A stretch of 64,000 nt of DNA from Indolivaga capnocytophagoides DSM 22835 (GCF_000426485.1 NZ_AUFL01000008.1:62001-126000); one strand, 5' to 3'. Shown: positions 36,271 through 46,133, counted from the first letter of the stretch. Numbers and translations: made by a program. Notes: generated by a model not told the origin, from the letters alone.

Positions 36271-38043
36271 ATGAAAAAGAACTATCTAAATATAATAAAA
36301 TCGGTCAGTCTGGCTGTTTTTCTGATCACCGCTTTTTCTTCATGTGAAGATATGCTGGACGAAAAGAAGTTTGATTTTATAGAACCTAAAGATATAGAGG
36401 ATTCCGACGATGGTGCGGCTCAATGGGTAATAGGTACATACAGTAAATTATCCGACGATATGTTTCGCTGGAATGTATTTCCTCCGGCTATCGAATTCGA
36501 CTGCGATTATATGACGGGGCCCGATTGGTCGTTTGGTTCATTGGGTGCCGGTAATTTCCAGAACAACGATTATACCGAGGCTATGTGGACTAAGCCATAT
36601 TCGGTAATCCATCGGGCTAATCTGGCAATCGAGAATATAAATGAAATGAAGAATGTATCCGAAAGAGTAAAAAGTAATGCTCTCGGTGAACTCTATTTCT
36701 TAAAAGCCTATTCATATTTTCTGTTAGTAAGAGCATTTGGTGATGTTCCGATTCATGAAAAAACAGTAAACAATGGAGGAGATGTATTCCAACCCCGCCA
36801 GCCCATCGAAACAGTTTATGCTCACATTATCAGTTTGTTGAAAGATGCCGAAGCTATGATGTATAAAAATACCGATTCGGGATTTACTGAAGGTCGTGCT
36901 TCTGCCGGAGCGGCAGCTACACTCTTGGCTAAAGTATATGTAACTATCGGTTCCGCGTCTTTGGCAAGTGGCAATGTTACGGTGAAAGGAGGTACAGCAT
37001 ATACAATGAATGGTAATGACAAGGTACTTACTAATCCTGTATCTTTTGTTGTTTCGAAACAACAGGTAAAAGGGTACGATAAATTCGATTCGAAAGAATA
37101 TTTCACACTTGCACGTGATAAAGCCAACGAAGTAATTACAGGTGTTTATGGCAGTTATGCTCTATTAGCGTATGATAATTTGTGGACTCAGGCTTCAAAA
37201 AATAAAACTGAACATATATGGAGTCTTCAAACTATATCCGGAGATGATAAATATGGTATGACTTTTTCTCGTGCTTATACCGGAATGTACAATGCAAAAG
37301 GTAATATTACCACAGGTCTATGGTGGGGGTGTCGTGACCATTGGTACAAATTATTCGAAAGTAAAGATTATCGTATAACCAAAGGAGTTATGCACCGTTG
37401 GGTAAGAGAACCTGATGACACATCGTGGGGTGATGGCGGATCGTACTATCCGAATACTGAAGAGTGGGAAAAGAAAGCAAAAGGATATACCGATGATAAT
37501 GGTGAGTGGGTTGCTCCTGTAGCTCCGTTTAATGATGGAAAACAGTATCGCAGCGGGGTATCTTCTGCATGGATTGCTTTCCTTACCAAATATTCGTATG
37601 TAACCGATAATACTCAGGAAAGAACCGATGCCAATTGGCCGTTCTTGCGTTATGCTGATGTTTTACTGATTTATGCCGAAGCTGCAAATGAAGTGGAAAA
37701 CAGCGGTGCCGCTAGGGCTGCGGCTTTAGTTAAGCTGAATGAAGTGAGAGTAAGGAGCAATGCAACACCTAAATCATTGACTGGTGCAGGCAATATTGAT
37801 ACTCAAGAATCATTCCGTTCTGCAGTTCTGGAAGAAAGAGCGATGGAATTGGCTTTGGAAGGAGACAGGCGATGGGATTTGATCCGTTGGGGAATTTATA
37901 TCGATGTAATGAATAAGATAGGCGGATATGATGAGGTAAATGTAAATAAGGCTAGATCTGAGAAACATTTATTGTACCCGATACCAAAATCAGAAATGGA
38001 TACCAATCCTTTTATAACATCCAATAATCCTGGTTGGAATTAA
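36271..38043 (+). CDS. SusD-family glycan-binding lipoprotein of the mannan locus
   Basis: 590 aa. Lipobox LITAFSSC near residue 25, then EDMLDEKK, a surface export signal. TPR core: ALGELYFLKAYSYFLLVRAF (near 135) and GRASAGAAATLLAKVYVTIG (near 210). C-terminal SusD part: FLRYADVLLIYAEAANEVEN (near 453) and VLEERAMELALEGDRRWDLI (near 520). It partners the preceding SusC. The usual aromatic binding platform cannot be placed without a structure. Confidence 0.94.
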   Translation: MKKNYLNIIKSVSLAVFLITAFSSCEDMLDEKKFDFIEPKDIEDSDDGAAQWVIGTYSKLSDDMFRWNVFPPAIEFDCDYMTGPDWSFGSLGAGNFQNNDYTEAMWTKPYSVIHRANLAIENINEMKNVSERVKSNALGELYFLKAYSYFLLVRAFGDVPIHEKTVNNGGDVFQPRQPIETVYAHIISLLKDAEAMMYKNTDSGFTEGRASAGAAATLLAKVYVTIGSASLASGNVTVKGGTAYTMNGNDKVLTNPVSFVVSKQQVKGYDKFDSKEYFTLARDKANEVITGVYGSYALLAYDNLWTQASKNKTEHIWSLQTISGDDKYGMTFSRAYTGMYNAKGNITTGLWWGCRDHWYKLFESKDYRITKGVMHRWVREPDDTSWGDGGSYYPNTEEWEKKAKGYTDDNGEWVAPVAPFNDGKQYRSGVSSAWIAFLTKYSYVTDNTQERTDANWPFLRYADVLLIYAEAANEVENSGAARAAALVKLNEVRVRSNATPKSLTGAGNIDTQESFRSAVLEERAMELALEGDRRWDLIRWGIYIDVMNKIGGYDEVNVNKARSEKHLLYPIPKSEMDTNPFITSNNPGWN

Positions 38044-38076
38044 CCTTAATCAACAATCAAATAAGGAAAAATAATC

Positions 38077-39207
38077 ATGAAACGATCAAAAATAATATAT
38101 GCATTATTGGCCATAGCTCTTTGCTGTGCTTCATGTAGCGATGTTGTCAATTATAATGACGGATACGACGATCAACTAACATCGTATGGACCACCCTCTA
38201 TCACTAAAATAAGCAAGGCCGGGGATCTAGAATCGGCGATAACTGAAGGAGCTCTTACTGATATGATTGTATTACAGGGGGATAATCTGGCTGGTGTACA
38301 GTCTATCAAGATTAATGATGTGGAGGTCGATTTATCTACTGTATATGCGGTGAGGACTCAAATAACATTGCCTATTCCTCGTATGGTTCCCGACAATATC
38401 AACAATCTGGTAACTGTGGTAACAGAAAAAGGAACGACTACATTTCCTCTGACAGTAACAATCCCTGATCTGAAAGTAGAAGGTTTTTATAACGAATTTG
38501 CTCAGGCAGGAGATACTGTTCAGATTATGGGTAAATACCTAGACTTGTATGAATTGTCAGTAGAGAAAGGTGTATTCTCGGTGGGAGGAACGTCTATAAC
38601 TCCATTACGTACAAGTGCTGATACAATTGTGTTTATAATGCCTACAGGTACTCCCGATGGATCGGTCTTTTCTATGTCAAGTCCTAAAGTTGCGACTCCG
38701 ATTACTGCAAAATTCAGGGAAGCTGGAACTTCCATCCTTGATATCGAGAGCATGTCGGGCGGTTATGTAACCGATGGAAAAGCTTCGGGAGACCCGAAAC
38801 CATTGATAGGTAAATTCTTTAGAATCAAAGGTCAGCTTTCTGCATGGTCGTGGAATAGTATTTTCTGGTCAGGATTTAATCTTCCGGATATTGATGTCAA
38901 AAATAATCCGCAAAATTATTATGTCAAGTTTGAGATAAATACTAAATCTTCAGCATCTATAAGTTCCGGCAATATAATTATTGGAGGTAATCGGCAGGAT
39001 AATAGATGGAATCCGGGTGCAGACGGGGCTTTGAACACTTACGGTAAATGGCGTACTATACGACTCGAACTTACTGATCTGTTTCACGATAATACAAACG
39101 GAACATACCTGGTTGAGGGAAACAATGATTTTACTTCGACATATCAACCTGATGCAGAAGTGAATGCCGACTTTAGTATTTGTAATTACCGTATAGTAAA
39201 AAAATAA
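38077..39207 (+). CDS. Surface glycan-binding lipoprotein (IPT/TIG-like domains)
   Basis: 376 aa. Lipobox LCCASC near residue 20, then SDVVNYND, an acidic export signal. Residues 40-130 and 130-215 look like two IPT/TIG immunoglobulin-like domains (MIVLQGDNLAGVQSIKINDV; GDTVQIMGKYLDLYELSVEK). The C-terminal domain (about 220-375) is Trp-rich (LSAWSWNSIFWSGFNLPDID; GKWRTIRLELTDLFHD) and is the probable glycan-binding module, as in other third genes of SusC/SusD loci. It binds polysaccharide at the surface. No catalytic residues are visible. Confidence 0.82.
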   Translation: MKRSKIIYALLAIALCCASCSDVVNYNDGYDDQLTSYGPPSITKISKAGDLESAITEGALTDMIVLQGDNLAGVQSIKINDVEVDLSTVYAVRTQITLPIPRMVPDNINNLVTVVTEKGTTTFPLTVTIPDLKVEGFYNEFAQAGDTVQIMGKYLDLYELSVEKGVFSVGGTSITPLRTSADTIVFIMPTGTPDGSVFSMSSPKVATPITAKFREAGTSILDIESMSGGYVTDGKASGDPKPLIGKFFRIKGQLSAWSWNSIFWSGFNLPDIDVKNNPQNYYVKFEINTKSSASISSGNIIIGGNRQDNRWNPGADGALNTYGKWRTIRLELTDLFHDNTNGTYLVEGNNDFTSTYQPDAEVNADFSICNYRIVKK

Positions 39208-39217
39208 ATAATGGCAC

Positions 39218-39269
39218 AAGTAAATTGAATAGTAACATTGGCTGCAGCCTGTTACTATTCGGTTTACTT
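39218..39269 (+). terminator. 20-bp stem hairpin between SGBP and GH5 genes
   Basis: 39218-39237 pairs with 39250-39269 over 20 positions with two G-T wobbles, loop of 12 bases. No U-run follows directly. It is a strong RNA structure inside the operon and could reduce read-through or stabilise the upstream susCD messenger. Confidence 0.7.
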
Positions 39270-39294
39270 CAACAATATTTTAACAATATGAAAT

Positions 39295-40257
39295 ATGAGA
39301 CGAATATATCATAATTATATTGCTGTTTTTTTGATGCTGTTACTGGTCATTCCTGTATATGGGCAGGGTGTCGTTACCCGGAACGGATCTTTATCTGTAA
39401 GAGAAACGAGTCTTGTTAATAATAAGGGCGAAAATATAACTCTAAGAGGTGTTAGTCTTGGATGGCATAATTGGTGGCCTCGATTTTTTAATAACAAAAC
39501 GATCAGTTGGCTGCATCAAGATTGGAAAACCGATATTGTACGTGTAGCTGTAGGTGTTGAGCCGGAAGGTGCTTATCTGGATAATCCCGATTTTGGAATT
39601 GAGTGTGCTACAAAGGCTATAGATGCTGCTATAAAAAATGACATGTATGTTATTATAGACTGGCATAGCCATCATATCCATAGCGAAGAAGCAAAAGCGT
39701 TTTTCACACAGATAGCGCAAAAGTACAAAGGGTATCCTAATATTATCTATGAAATATTTAATGAGCCGGTAGACCTTTCATGGGCGGAGATTAAAAAATA
39801 TGCAGAAGAAGTTATAGGTGTGATACGGAGTATTGATTCTGAAAATATAATATTGGTCGGAACTCCCAATTGGGATCAGGATGTGGATGTTGCCGCTGAT
39901 TCTCCGATTGTAGGATATAAGAACATAATGTACACCCTTCATTTTTATGCGGCGACACATAAAGAGCATTTTCGCGATAAAGCAGACTATGCTCTCTCTA
40001 AAGGCTTGCCTATATTCGTTTCGGAATGTGCTGGTATGGAGGCTACAGGTGATGGACCTGTTGATGTTGCTGAATGGAATCTATGGACTGAATGGATGAA
40101 GCAGAACAATATCAGCTGGGTGGCATGGTCGATTGCAGATAAGAACGAAACGTGTTCGATGATAAAAAATACAGATTCAGCTATAAATAAATGGGGTGAA
40201 AAAGACCTGAAAGAGTGGGGTCAATTGGTTAGGAAAACATTAAGGAACGAAAAATAA
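39295..40257 (+). CDS. GH5 (subfamily 2-like) endoglucanase/glucomannanase
   Basis: 320 aa. Signal peptide ending in VYGQG (about residue 25), no lipobox. One GH5 barrel: ITLRGVSLGWHNWWPRFF (near 46), YVIIDWHSHH (near 120), acid/base Glu in IYEIFNEPVD (about residue 156), YTLHFYAATHK (near 215) and nucleophile Glu in IFVSECAGME (about residue 243). The motif set is that of cellulase-type GH5_2, which cleaves beta-1,4-glucans, so here it probably attacks the glucose-containing stretches of glucomannan. Its stop overlaps the esterase start codon (ATGA at about 40257). Confidence 0.87.
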   Translation: MRRIYHNYIAVFLMLLLVIPVYGQGVVTRNGSLSVRETSLVNNKGENITLRGVSLGWHNWWPRFFNNKTISWLHQDWKTDIVRVAVGVEPEGAYLDNPDFGIECATKAIDAAIKNDMYVIIDWHSHHIHSEEAKAFFTQIAQKYKGYPNIIYEIFNEPVDLSWAEIKKYAEEVIGVIRSIDSENIILVGTPNWDQDVDVAADSPIVGYKNIMYTLHFYAATHKEHFRDKADYALSKGLPIFVSECAGMEATGDGPVDVAEWNLWTEWMKQNNISWVAWSIADKNETCSMIKNTDSAINKWGEKDLKEWGQLVRKTLRNEK

Positions 40258-42029
40258 TGAAAACAAAAGGCATGACAGTAAAGCTGTTATTGACAAGCTT
40301 TATATTCATTTTTATTACTGGAGTATGTGGTGCGCAGGAGTCTGCTGCGGTAACTGATACTTATTCTTCAGCATGGCGTTTTCATGCCGGAGAAGGTGTG
40401 GATAGTTTATGGATGGAGAGTTCGTATAATGACAGTGCCTGGCAGGAAGTGGTTATGGATAAGCTGCTTAAAGATCAGGGGGTAATATTTAGTGGCTTTG
40501 GTTGGTATCGAAAGAATATTATATTCTCAGAAGAATTACAGTCGGATATAAAGGCTAAAGGTGCGGTGGTGTTGAATCTCGGAAGATTGGCTGCTTGTGA
40601 CGAAGTGTATTTTAACGGAAAACTAGTCGGTAAAACCGGACAGTTTCCTCATGATTATATGGGATATTTCGACAATGATCGAAAATATCTGGTAACAGCT
40701 GACGATATAAATTTAAAAGGAGAAAATCTTATTGCTGTAAAATTTCATGATGGATGGGGAGTTGGTGGATTTCTAGGTGGAGGTCATCTGTTGGTATCAT
40801 CTGCGGAAACCAATGATAAATTGTCTCTGAAAGTATCTGTTGCCGATCCCGATTATATATTTATAGGTGATGCTCCTATACGTATTACTCCTTCGATTCA
40901 AAATAAAAACACTTGGGATGTAAAAGGCCGACTGATCGTAACATTAACAACAGATGATTATAAGCCTGTTAAAGTGGATTCGCTGGAAATAGTAATACCG
41001 GCCGATGAGCATTATTCAGGCACCTTTGAATATGCAAAGCCTGTTCCCGGATTTTACAGATATACAGTTCAGTTCAGAAGAAACGGAGAACTAGCTTGTG
41101 AGAAGAAACTAAATGTCGGATATGAACCCGAAAAGATAAGTTCGCCAATTGATGCTCAAGCCGATTTCAAAAAATTCTGGGATAATAGTTTGAAAGAGTT
41201 AGCTAAGATAGCTCCCGATTATAAACTAACATTACAGCCCGAATACTCGAAATTAGACTACGATGTATATCTGGTAGAAATGCGTTCTCTCGAAAATGAA
41301 TTGATTAGCGGATATTATGCCAAACCCAAACGTGAAGGAAAGTTTCCTGTGATCGTAGAATATATGGGATATGGCTCATCTCCTTATCCGCCTAATCAAT
41401 GGTGGGACGGATTCGCCTACTTTGTTTTATCCATACGAGGACAGGCTTTGAATAAACCGACAAACCGTTTTGGTACATGGATTACTTACGGGCTTGATAA
41501 AAAAGAAGACTATTATTACCGTGGAGCTTTTATGGATGTTGTGAGAGCATTGGATTTTGTTTGTTCCCGTCCCGAAATAGACAGCGATAAAATAGCTGTT
41601 CGTGGGGGAAGTCAGGGGGGAGCACTTTCCTTTGTTGCGGCTTCATTGGATAAACGGGTAAAAGTTGCAGCTCCTAATATTCCGTTCTTATCAGATTATC
41701 CCGATTATTTCAGAATAGCTCCATGGCCTAAAAGTGATTTTGATGTATATATGAAAGAACATCCTCAGGCAAAATGGAATGATGTATATAAACTGATGAG
41801 TTATTTCGATATAAAGAATCTTGCTCAGTGGATTCAATGTCCTTTGATAATGGGCATTGGAGTACAAGATAACGTTTGTCCTCCGCATATAAATTTTGCA
41901 GCATACAATCAGGTAAAATCAGAAAAACGGTGGATGGCTTTTCCTGAATTCGGGCATAGTGTCGGACGTGAATTTAATGAAGCAGCAATGCAGCTCTTCA
42001 GAGAAAAATTAAATGTAGAAAAACCATAA
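40257..42029 (+). CDS. CE7-like acetyl esterase with N-terminal GH2-like jelly-roll domain
   Basis: 590 aa. Signal peptide ending in VCGAQ. Residues about 35-200 resemble the sugar-binding jelly roll of GH2 enzymes (WRFHAGEGVDSLWMESSYND; FGWYRKNIIF; LGRLAACDEVYFNGKLVGKT). Residues about 305-590 form an alpha/beta hydrolase of the acetylxylan esterase (CE7/AXE1) type: SIRGQ (RGQ motif), RGGSQGG (nucleophile Ser near residue 451), GVQDNVCPP (Asp) and GHSVG (His). It probably removes acetyl groups from acetylated mannan oligosaccharides in the periplasm. The fused jelly-roll domain is not part of classical CE7 enzymes. Translationally coupled to GH5. Confidence 0.82.
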   Translation: MKTKGMTVKLLLTSFIFIFITGVCGAQESAAVTDTYSSAWRFHAGEGVDSLWMESSYNDSAWQEVVMDKLLKDQGVIFSGFGWYRKNIIFSEELQSDIKAKGAVVLNLGRLAACDEVYFNGKLVGKTGQFPHDYMGYFDNDRKYLVTADDINLKGENLIAVKFHDGWGVGGFLGGGHLLVSSAETNDKLSLKVSVADPDYIFIGDAPIRITPSIQNKNTWDVKGRLIVTLTTDDYKPVKVDSLEIVIPADEHYSGTFEYAKPVPGFYRYTVQFRRNGELACEKKLNVGYEPEKISSPIDAQADFKKFWDNSLKELAKIAPDYKLTLQPEYSKLDYDVYLVEMRSLENELISGYYAKPKREGKFPVIVEYMGYGSSPYPPNQWWDGFAYFVLSIRGQALNKPTNRFGTWITYGLDKKEDYYYRGAFMDVVRALDFVCSRPEIDSDKIAVRGGSQGGALSFVAASLDKRVKVAAPNIPFLSDYPDYFRIAPWPKSDFDVYMKEHPQAKWNDVYKLMSYFDIKNLAQWIQCPLIMGIGVQDNVCPPHINFAAYNQVKSEKRWMAFPEFGHSVGREFNEAAMQLFREKLNVEKP

Positions 42030-42086
42030 AGAAACAAATACAAAGGCTTGAAACTTTTTATTTGTCCATCCAAGCATAACAGCAAC

Positions 42087-42140
42087 AGCCTGTTATTACT
42101 TTAAAATACGACATTAAATACCTAGGTAAGAGTTACTATT
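42087..42140 (+). repeat. Longer intergenic box, copy C
   Basis: It shares GCATAACARCMAMAGCC (from 42074) and AGCC-GTTAT...ATTAAATAC...GTTACT with the box at 46121-46184. It lies in the 210-base gap before GH130. Confidence 0.5.
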
Positions 42141-42212
42141 CATAATATACTGTGGCTTATAAGTCGTGTTTGCTGCTTGTTGGAATTGATAATAGATAGA
42201 AAAAATAATAAT

Positions 42213-42230
42213 AGGTCTAACGATCTTAAT
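42213..42230. repeat. Degenerate palindrome copy AGGTCTAACGATCTTAAT
   Basis: The left half AGGTCT and the right flank CTTAAT are kept, but the centre is changed and one base longer. It lies 9 bases before the GH130 start codon. Confidence 0.5.
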
Positions 42231-42239
42231 ACTTATTAA

Positions 42240-43409
42240 ATGATGAATGAACTATTCGATAAACGACTGAAAGCTGTTACGGCAGAATATGAAAATTTGA
42301 TTTCACGTAAAAACGAACCGGTATTGCCCGGAAATGGAATATACGAACGATATAAATATCCTGTACTCACGGCCGAGCATGCTCCTGTATTCTGGAGATA
42401 TGATCTTTCGCCGGAAACCAACCCTTATTTTATGCAGAGGTTTGGCATTAACGGTACATTCAATGCTGGTGCGATCAAATGGCAGGGGAAATACCTGATG
42501 GCGGTACGAGTTGAGGGTGATGATCGCAAATCGTTTTTTGCTATAGCCGAAAGTCCAAATGGTGTAGATAATTTCAGGTTCTGGGAATATCCTTTGACTA
42601 TTCCCGAAACCGAGAATCCGGATATTAACGTATATGATATGCGTTTAACAGCTCATGAAGACGGATGGATATATGGGGTGTTCTGTTCTGAACGGAAAGA
42701 TCCGGATGCTCCTGCCGGAGATTTATCATCGGCTGTAGCTGCGGCTGGTATCGTACGATCAAAAGATCTTAAAACATGGGAACGTCTTCCTGACCTCAAA
42801 TCTAAAAGCCAACAGCGTAATGTGGTTTTACATCCTGAGTTTGTAAACGGAAAATATGCTCTTTATACTCGTCCGCAAGACGGATTTATTGATGCCGGAA
42901 GCGGTGGAGGTATCGGTTGGGGATTGGTTGAAGATATAACTAATGCAGAGGTTAAAGACGAAAAAATAATAAATCATCGTTATTATCATACTATCAAGGA
43001 GTTGAAAAACGGAGAGGGACCTCATCCGATAAAAACATCTAAAGGCTGGCTGCATTTAGCACATGGAGTTCGTGCATGTGCTGCCGGATTACGATATGTT
43101 TTATATCTTTATGTGACCGATTTGGAGCAACCCGATAAGTTAATAGCCGAACCTGCCGGACATTTTCTGGCTCCGATGGGTGAAGAACGAGTAGGAGATG
43201 TTTCGAATGTATTGTTTACAAATGGCTGGATAGCTGATGATGATGGTACTGTTTATATTTACTATGCATCATGCGATACCCGCATGCATGTGGCGGTATC
43301 TTCGATTGACAGGCTGCTCGACTATTGTTTCAATACAGAACCGGACGGTTACCGTTCGGCGGCATCTGTACAAACTTTAAATCGCCTGATAAAGAAAAAC
43401 CTGAAATAA
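42240..43409 (+). CDS. GH130 4-O-beta-D-mannosyl-D-glucose phosphorylase
   Basis: 389 aa (or 388 from the second Met), cytoplasmic. Five-bladed propeller of GH130 subfamily 1: [20 protein letters not shown] (near 60), catalytic Asp in [13 protein letters not shown] (about residue 133), [20 protein letters not shown] (near 197), [20 protein letters not shown] (near 258) and [20 protein letters not shown]. The enzyme phosphorolyses Man-beta-1,4-Glc to mannose-1-phosphate and glucose. In Bacteroides fragilis the same three genes (phosphorylase, permease, 2-epimerase) lie beside a GH26 mannanase and form the known mannobiose route. Here the symporter and epimerase follow directly. It has its own upstream region with two repeat types, so it may start a separate transcript. 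Confidence 0.92.
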   Translation: MMNELFDKRLKAVTAEYENLISRKNEPVLPGNGIYERYKYPVLTAEHAPVFWRYDLSPETNPYFMQRFGINGTFNAGAIKWQGKYLMAVRVEGDDRKSFFAIAESPNGVDNFRFWEYPLTIPETENPDINVYDMRLTAHEDGWIYGVFCSERKDPDAPAGDLSSAVAAAGIVRSKDLKTWERLPDLKSKSQQRNVVLHPEFVNGKYALYTRPQDGFIDAGSGGGIGWGLVEDITNAEVKDEKIINHRYYHTIKELKNGEGPHPIKTSKGWLHLAHGVRACAAGLRYVLYLYVTDLEQPDKLIAEPAGHFLAPMGEERVGDVSNVLFTNGWIADDDGTVYIYYASCDTRMHVAVSSIDRLLDYCFNTEPDGYRSAASVQTLNRLIKKNLK

Positions 43410-43426
43410 AAGACACATCTATAATA

Positions 43427-43462
43427 AAGGGATTGTCTGATGTTATTTTTAGACAATCCCTT
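43427..43462 (+). terminator. Hairpin between GH130 and symporter genes
   Basis: AAGGGATTGTCT (43427-43438) pairs with AGACAATCCCTT (43451-43462) around a T-rich loop. It is followed by ATATCC rather than a T-run, so it may be an intra-operon structure. Confidence 0.65.
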
Positions 43463-43483
43463 ATATCCTAAAAAAAATACCTG

Positions 43484-44920
43484 ATGATAAACGCAGACAA
43501 AGTAACTCTTAAAGAAAAGGTAGGCTATGGCTTTGGAGATATGGCCTCTTCTATGTTTTGGAAGATATTCGGCATGTATTCCTTATTTTTCTATACAGAT
43601 GTTTTTGGTATAACAGCCGCTGCTGCCGGTACTATGTTTCTGGTAGCCCGTGTATGGGATTCGTTTTTCGACCTGTTTGTAGGCATAGCCGCAGACCGTA
43701 CGAAGACTCGCTGGGGACGGTATCGACCCTATTTATTATGGTTTGCCATTCCGTTTTCGGTAATGGGTGTGATAACCTTCTTTGTTCCTGATTTTGGAAG
43801 TACCGGTAAGCTTGTATATGCTTATATTACATATTCGTTGATGATGATTGTGTATTCTCTTATCAATGTACCTTATGCTTCATTACTGGGAGTAATGTCT
43901 CCCGATCCGCAAGAACGTAACATTTTGTCGTCTTATCGGATGTCATTTGCTTTTATCGGCAGCTTTATTACTTTTATGCTGCTTCAACCCCTGATCGATT
44001 TTTATGCCGGAGCTTTCGGTAATCTACCTGAACTTTCGGCAGCCGAGCATGTCGCTGAAACGACAGTCAGTACATCTCCTATAGGATGGACTTTGGGGGT
44101 TGCTACAATCGGTGTTATCTGTTCAATCTTATTTTTCTTTTGTTTCAGATGGACTCGTGAGCGTGTTCAGCCTGTAAATAAAGAAGAAAATACATCAGTA
44201 AAACAGGATCTGAAAAACTTATTTCATAATGCTCCATGGTGGATTCTAGTAGGAACTGGATTAGCAGCATTGTTGTTCAATGCAGTGAGAGATGGTGTTG
44301 CCATTTATTATTTTAAAGATTATGTACAGGTTGCTTATCGTGTTCCGTTTATCGGGTGGGATGTTACCACAGTTTATTTTCTGTTGGGGCAGGCAGCCAA
44401 TCTGGTTGGGGTAATATTAGCTCCATCTTTGTCGGCGAAGTACGGAAAAAGAAGAACATATATGATAGCTATGGCTATGGCTGCATTATTTAGTGTTCTT
44501 TTCTTTTTTGTCCCGAATCAGCTCGGATTGATATTTCTGCTGCAAATAATTACATCGCTTTGTGCGGGTTATGTTTTACCTCTTTTGTGGAGTATGTTTG
44601 CTGATATCGTAGATTATCAGGAATTAAAGACAAACCGTAGGGCATCGGGTCTTATTTTTTCGTCTTCGTCCATGTCTCAGAAGTTAGGATGGGCATTGGG
44701 GGCTGCCATTACAGGATGGATTCTTTTCTATTTTAAGTATAATCCAGAGGTTGTTCAGCAAAATGCCGATACTATTTTTGGCGAGCGTATCATGATAAGC
44801 CTTATACCAGCGGTTTGTTGTATTATTGCCTTCTTTGGTATGATGGCTTATCCTTTATCAGAGAAGAAAGTAAAAGAGGTAACCGAAGAACTTGAAAGAC
44901 GAAGAAAATTAGAAGAATAA
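43484..44920 (+). CDS. GPH-family sugar:cation symporter (MFS)
   Basis: 478 aa, about 12 transmembrane segments. It starts with VTLKEKVGYGFGDMASSMFW, characteristic of glycoside-pentoside-hexuronide:cation symporters. It also carries RVWDSFFDLFVGIAADRTKT followed by RWGRYRPYLLW (near residue 65-90) and SMFADIVDYQELKTNRRASG (near 370). It probably imports mannobiose from the periplasm. Gene order phosphorylase-symporter-epimerase supports this. The stop is 6 bases before the epimerase ATG. Confidence 0.88.
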   Translation: MINADKVTLKEKVGYGFGDMASSMFWKIFGMYSLFFYTDVFGITAAAAGTMFLVARVWDSFFDLFVGIAADRTKTRWGRYRPYLLWFAIPFSVMGVITFFVPDFGSTGKLVYAYITYSLMMIVYSLINVPYASLLGVMSPDPQERNILSSYRMSFAFIGSFITFMLLQPLIDFYAGAFGNLPELSAAEHVAETTVSTSPIGWTLGVATIGVICSILFFFCFRWTRERVQPVNKEENTSVKQDLKNLFHNAPWWILVGTGLAALLFNAVRDGVAIYYFKDYVQVAYRVPFIGWDVTTVYFLLGQAANLVGVILAPSLSAKYGKRRTYMIAMAMAALFSVLFFFVPNQLGLIFLLQIITSLCAGYVLPLLWSMFADIVDYQELKTNRRASGLIFSSSSMSQKLGWALGAAITGWILFYFKYNPEVVQQNADTIFGERIMISLIPAVCCIIAFFGMMAYPLSEKKVKEVTEELERRRKLEE

Positions 44921-44926
44921 TCAATT

Positions 44927-46084
44927 ATGGAGGGATTTAAAGAAGAACTGATAAACAATATTCTTCCTTATTGGATGGATAAGATGCAGGATCACGAAAA
45001 CGGCGGTTTTTATGGTCGTATAGATGGGACTGAAGTTTTGCATGCCGGAAGTAACAAAGGATCGGTATTGAATGCCCGTATATTGTGGACATTTTCGTCT
45101 GCATATCGAATCTTAAAAGACGAGAAATACCTCATGGTTGCCCGAAGGGCATATGAATATATAAAGACATATTTCATAGATAAGGAAAACGGTGGTATCT
45201 ATTGGGAATTGGACAGCAAAGGAAATCCTGTAAATACTAAAAAACAAACGTATGCTCAGGGATTTGCTTTATATGGTTTTTCGGAATTCTATCGGGCTAC
45301 AGGTGATAAAGAAGCACTGGAACTAGCTAAAGAATTTTTCTATTTGCTCGAAAAATGTTATGATCAGCAATTTGGTGGATATCTCGAAGCCTACACTGCC
45401 GATTGGAAGCCTATTGATGATGTAAGACTGAGTGATAAGGATGCGAACGAAAAGAAGACTATGAATACGCATCTGCATATTCTTGAGCCTTATACAAATT
45501 TGTGCCGTGTATGGGATGATGATGCGCTTAAGATTGCTCAGGAACGTTTGATTAGGATATTTACGGATAAGATATTAGATAAAGGTAATTGTCATCTCAA
45601 CCTGTTTTTCGATGAAGAATGGAATGTTAAGTTTCCTGCAATATCTTACGGTCATGATATCGAAGCATCGTGGTTGTTGTTTGAGGCAGCAGAGGTATTA
45701 GGTAATAAGTCTTTACTGGATGAAATAAAAAAAATATCTATTAAAATTGCTGATGCAGCCGCAGAAGGATTACAGCCCGATGGCAGTATGATATATGAAT
45801 CTAAAGGAGGTCATTTGGATAAAGAATGTCATTGGTGGGTTCAGGCCGAAGGAGTTGTCGGATACATGTATGCCTACCGAAATTCGGAAGATCACATCTA
45901 TCACGAAAAAGCAGCTAAATTGTGGAACTATATACAACACAATCTGGTTGATACCCAAAACGGCGAATGGATATGGAGCCGACTTCCGGATGGAAGCATC
46001 AATAGGAAGGATGATAAAGCCGGATTTTGGAAATGTCCTTATCACAATAGCCGGATGTGTATGGAAATGATCGAACATTTTTAG
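44927..46084 (+). CDS. Cellobiose/mannobiose 2-epimerase (AGE family)
   Basis: 385 aa, cytoplasmic, (alpha/alpha)6 barrel. Motifs: MQDHENGGFYGRIDG (near 20), RILWTFSSAYRIL (near 48), MNTHLHILEPYTNLCRVWDD (near 183), ISYGHDIEASWLLFEAAE (near 240), ECHWWVQAEGVVGYM (near 300) and AGFWKCPYHNSRMCMEM (near 365), with the conserved His residues of the family. It converts the reducing-end mannose of mannobiose into glucose, supplying the GH130 substrate. AGE-family N-acylglucosamine epimerases are the main alternative, but the context and length favour the disaccharide epimerase. Confidence 0.88.
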   Translation: MEGFKEELINNILPYWMDKMQDHENGGFYGRIDGTEVLHAGSNKGSVLNARILWTFSSAYRILKDEKYLMVARRAYEYIKTYFIDKENGGIYWELDSKGNPVNTKKQTYAQGFALYGFSEFYRATGDKEALELAKEFFYLLEKCYDQQFGGYLEAYTADWKPIDDVRLSDKDANEKKTMNTHLHILEPYTNLCRVWDDDALKIAQERLIRIFTDKILDKGNCHLNLFFDEEWNVKFPAISYGHDIEASWLLFEAAEVLGNKSLLDEIKKISIKIADAAAEGLQPDGSMIYESKGGHLDKECHWWVQAEGVVGYMYAYRNSEDHIYHEKAAKLWNYIQHNLVDTQNGEWIWSRLPDGSINRKDDKAGFWKCPYHNSRMCMEMIEHF

Positions 46085-46090
46085 GTTTTA

Positions 46091-46103
46091 AGGTCTCAGA
46101 CCT
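46091..46103. repeat. Palindrome AGGTCTCAGACCT, copy 4
   Basis: Perfect palindrome 7 bases after the epimerase stop. On the minus strand the flanks are AATAAAT and TTAAAA, as in the other copies. It directly precedes copy B of the longer box. Confidence 0.85.
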
Positions 46104-46133
46104 ATTTATTACTTTGGTAAGCATAACAACCAA

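Noticed and set aside
27921-46103. Palindromes acting as ends of an invertible DNA segment
   Set aside because: The copies are many, lie kilobases apart around essential operon structure, and no invertase gene is nearby; the only integrase sequence is a broken fragment at the left edge.
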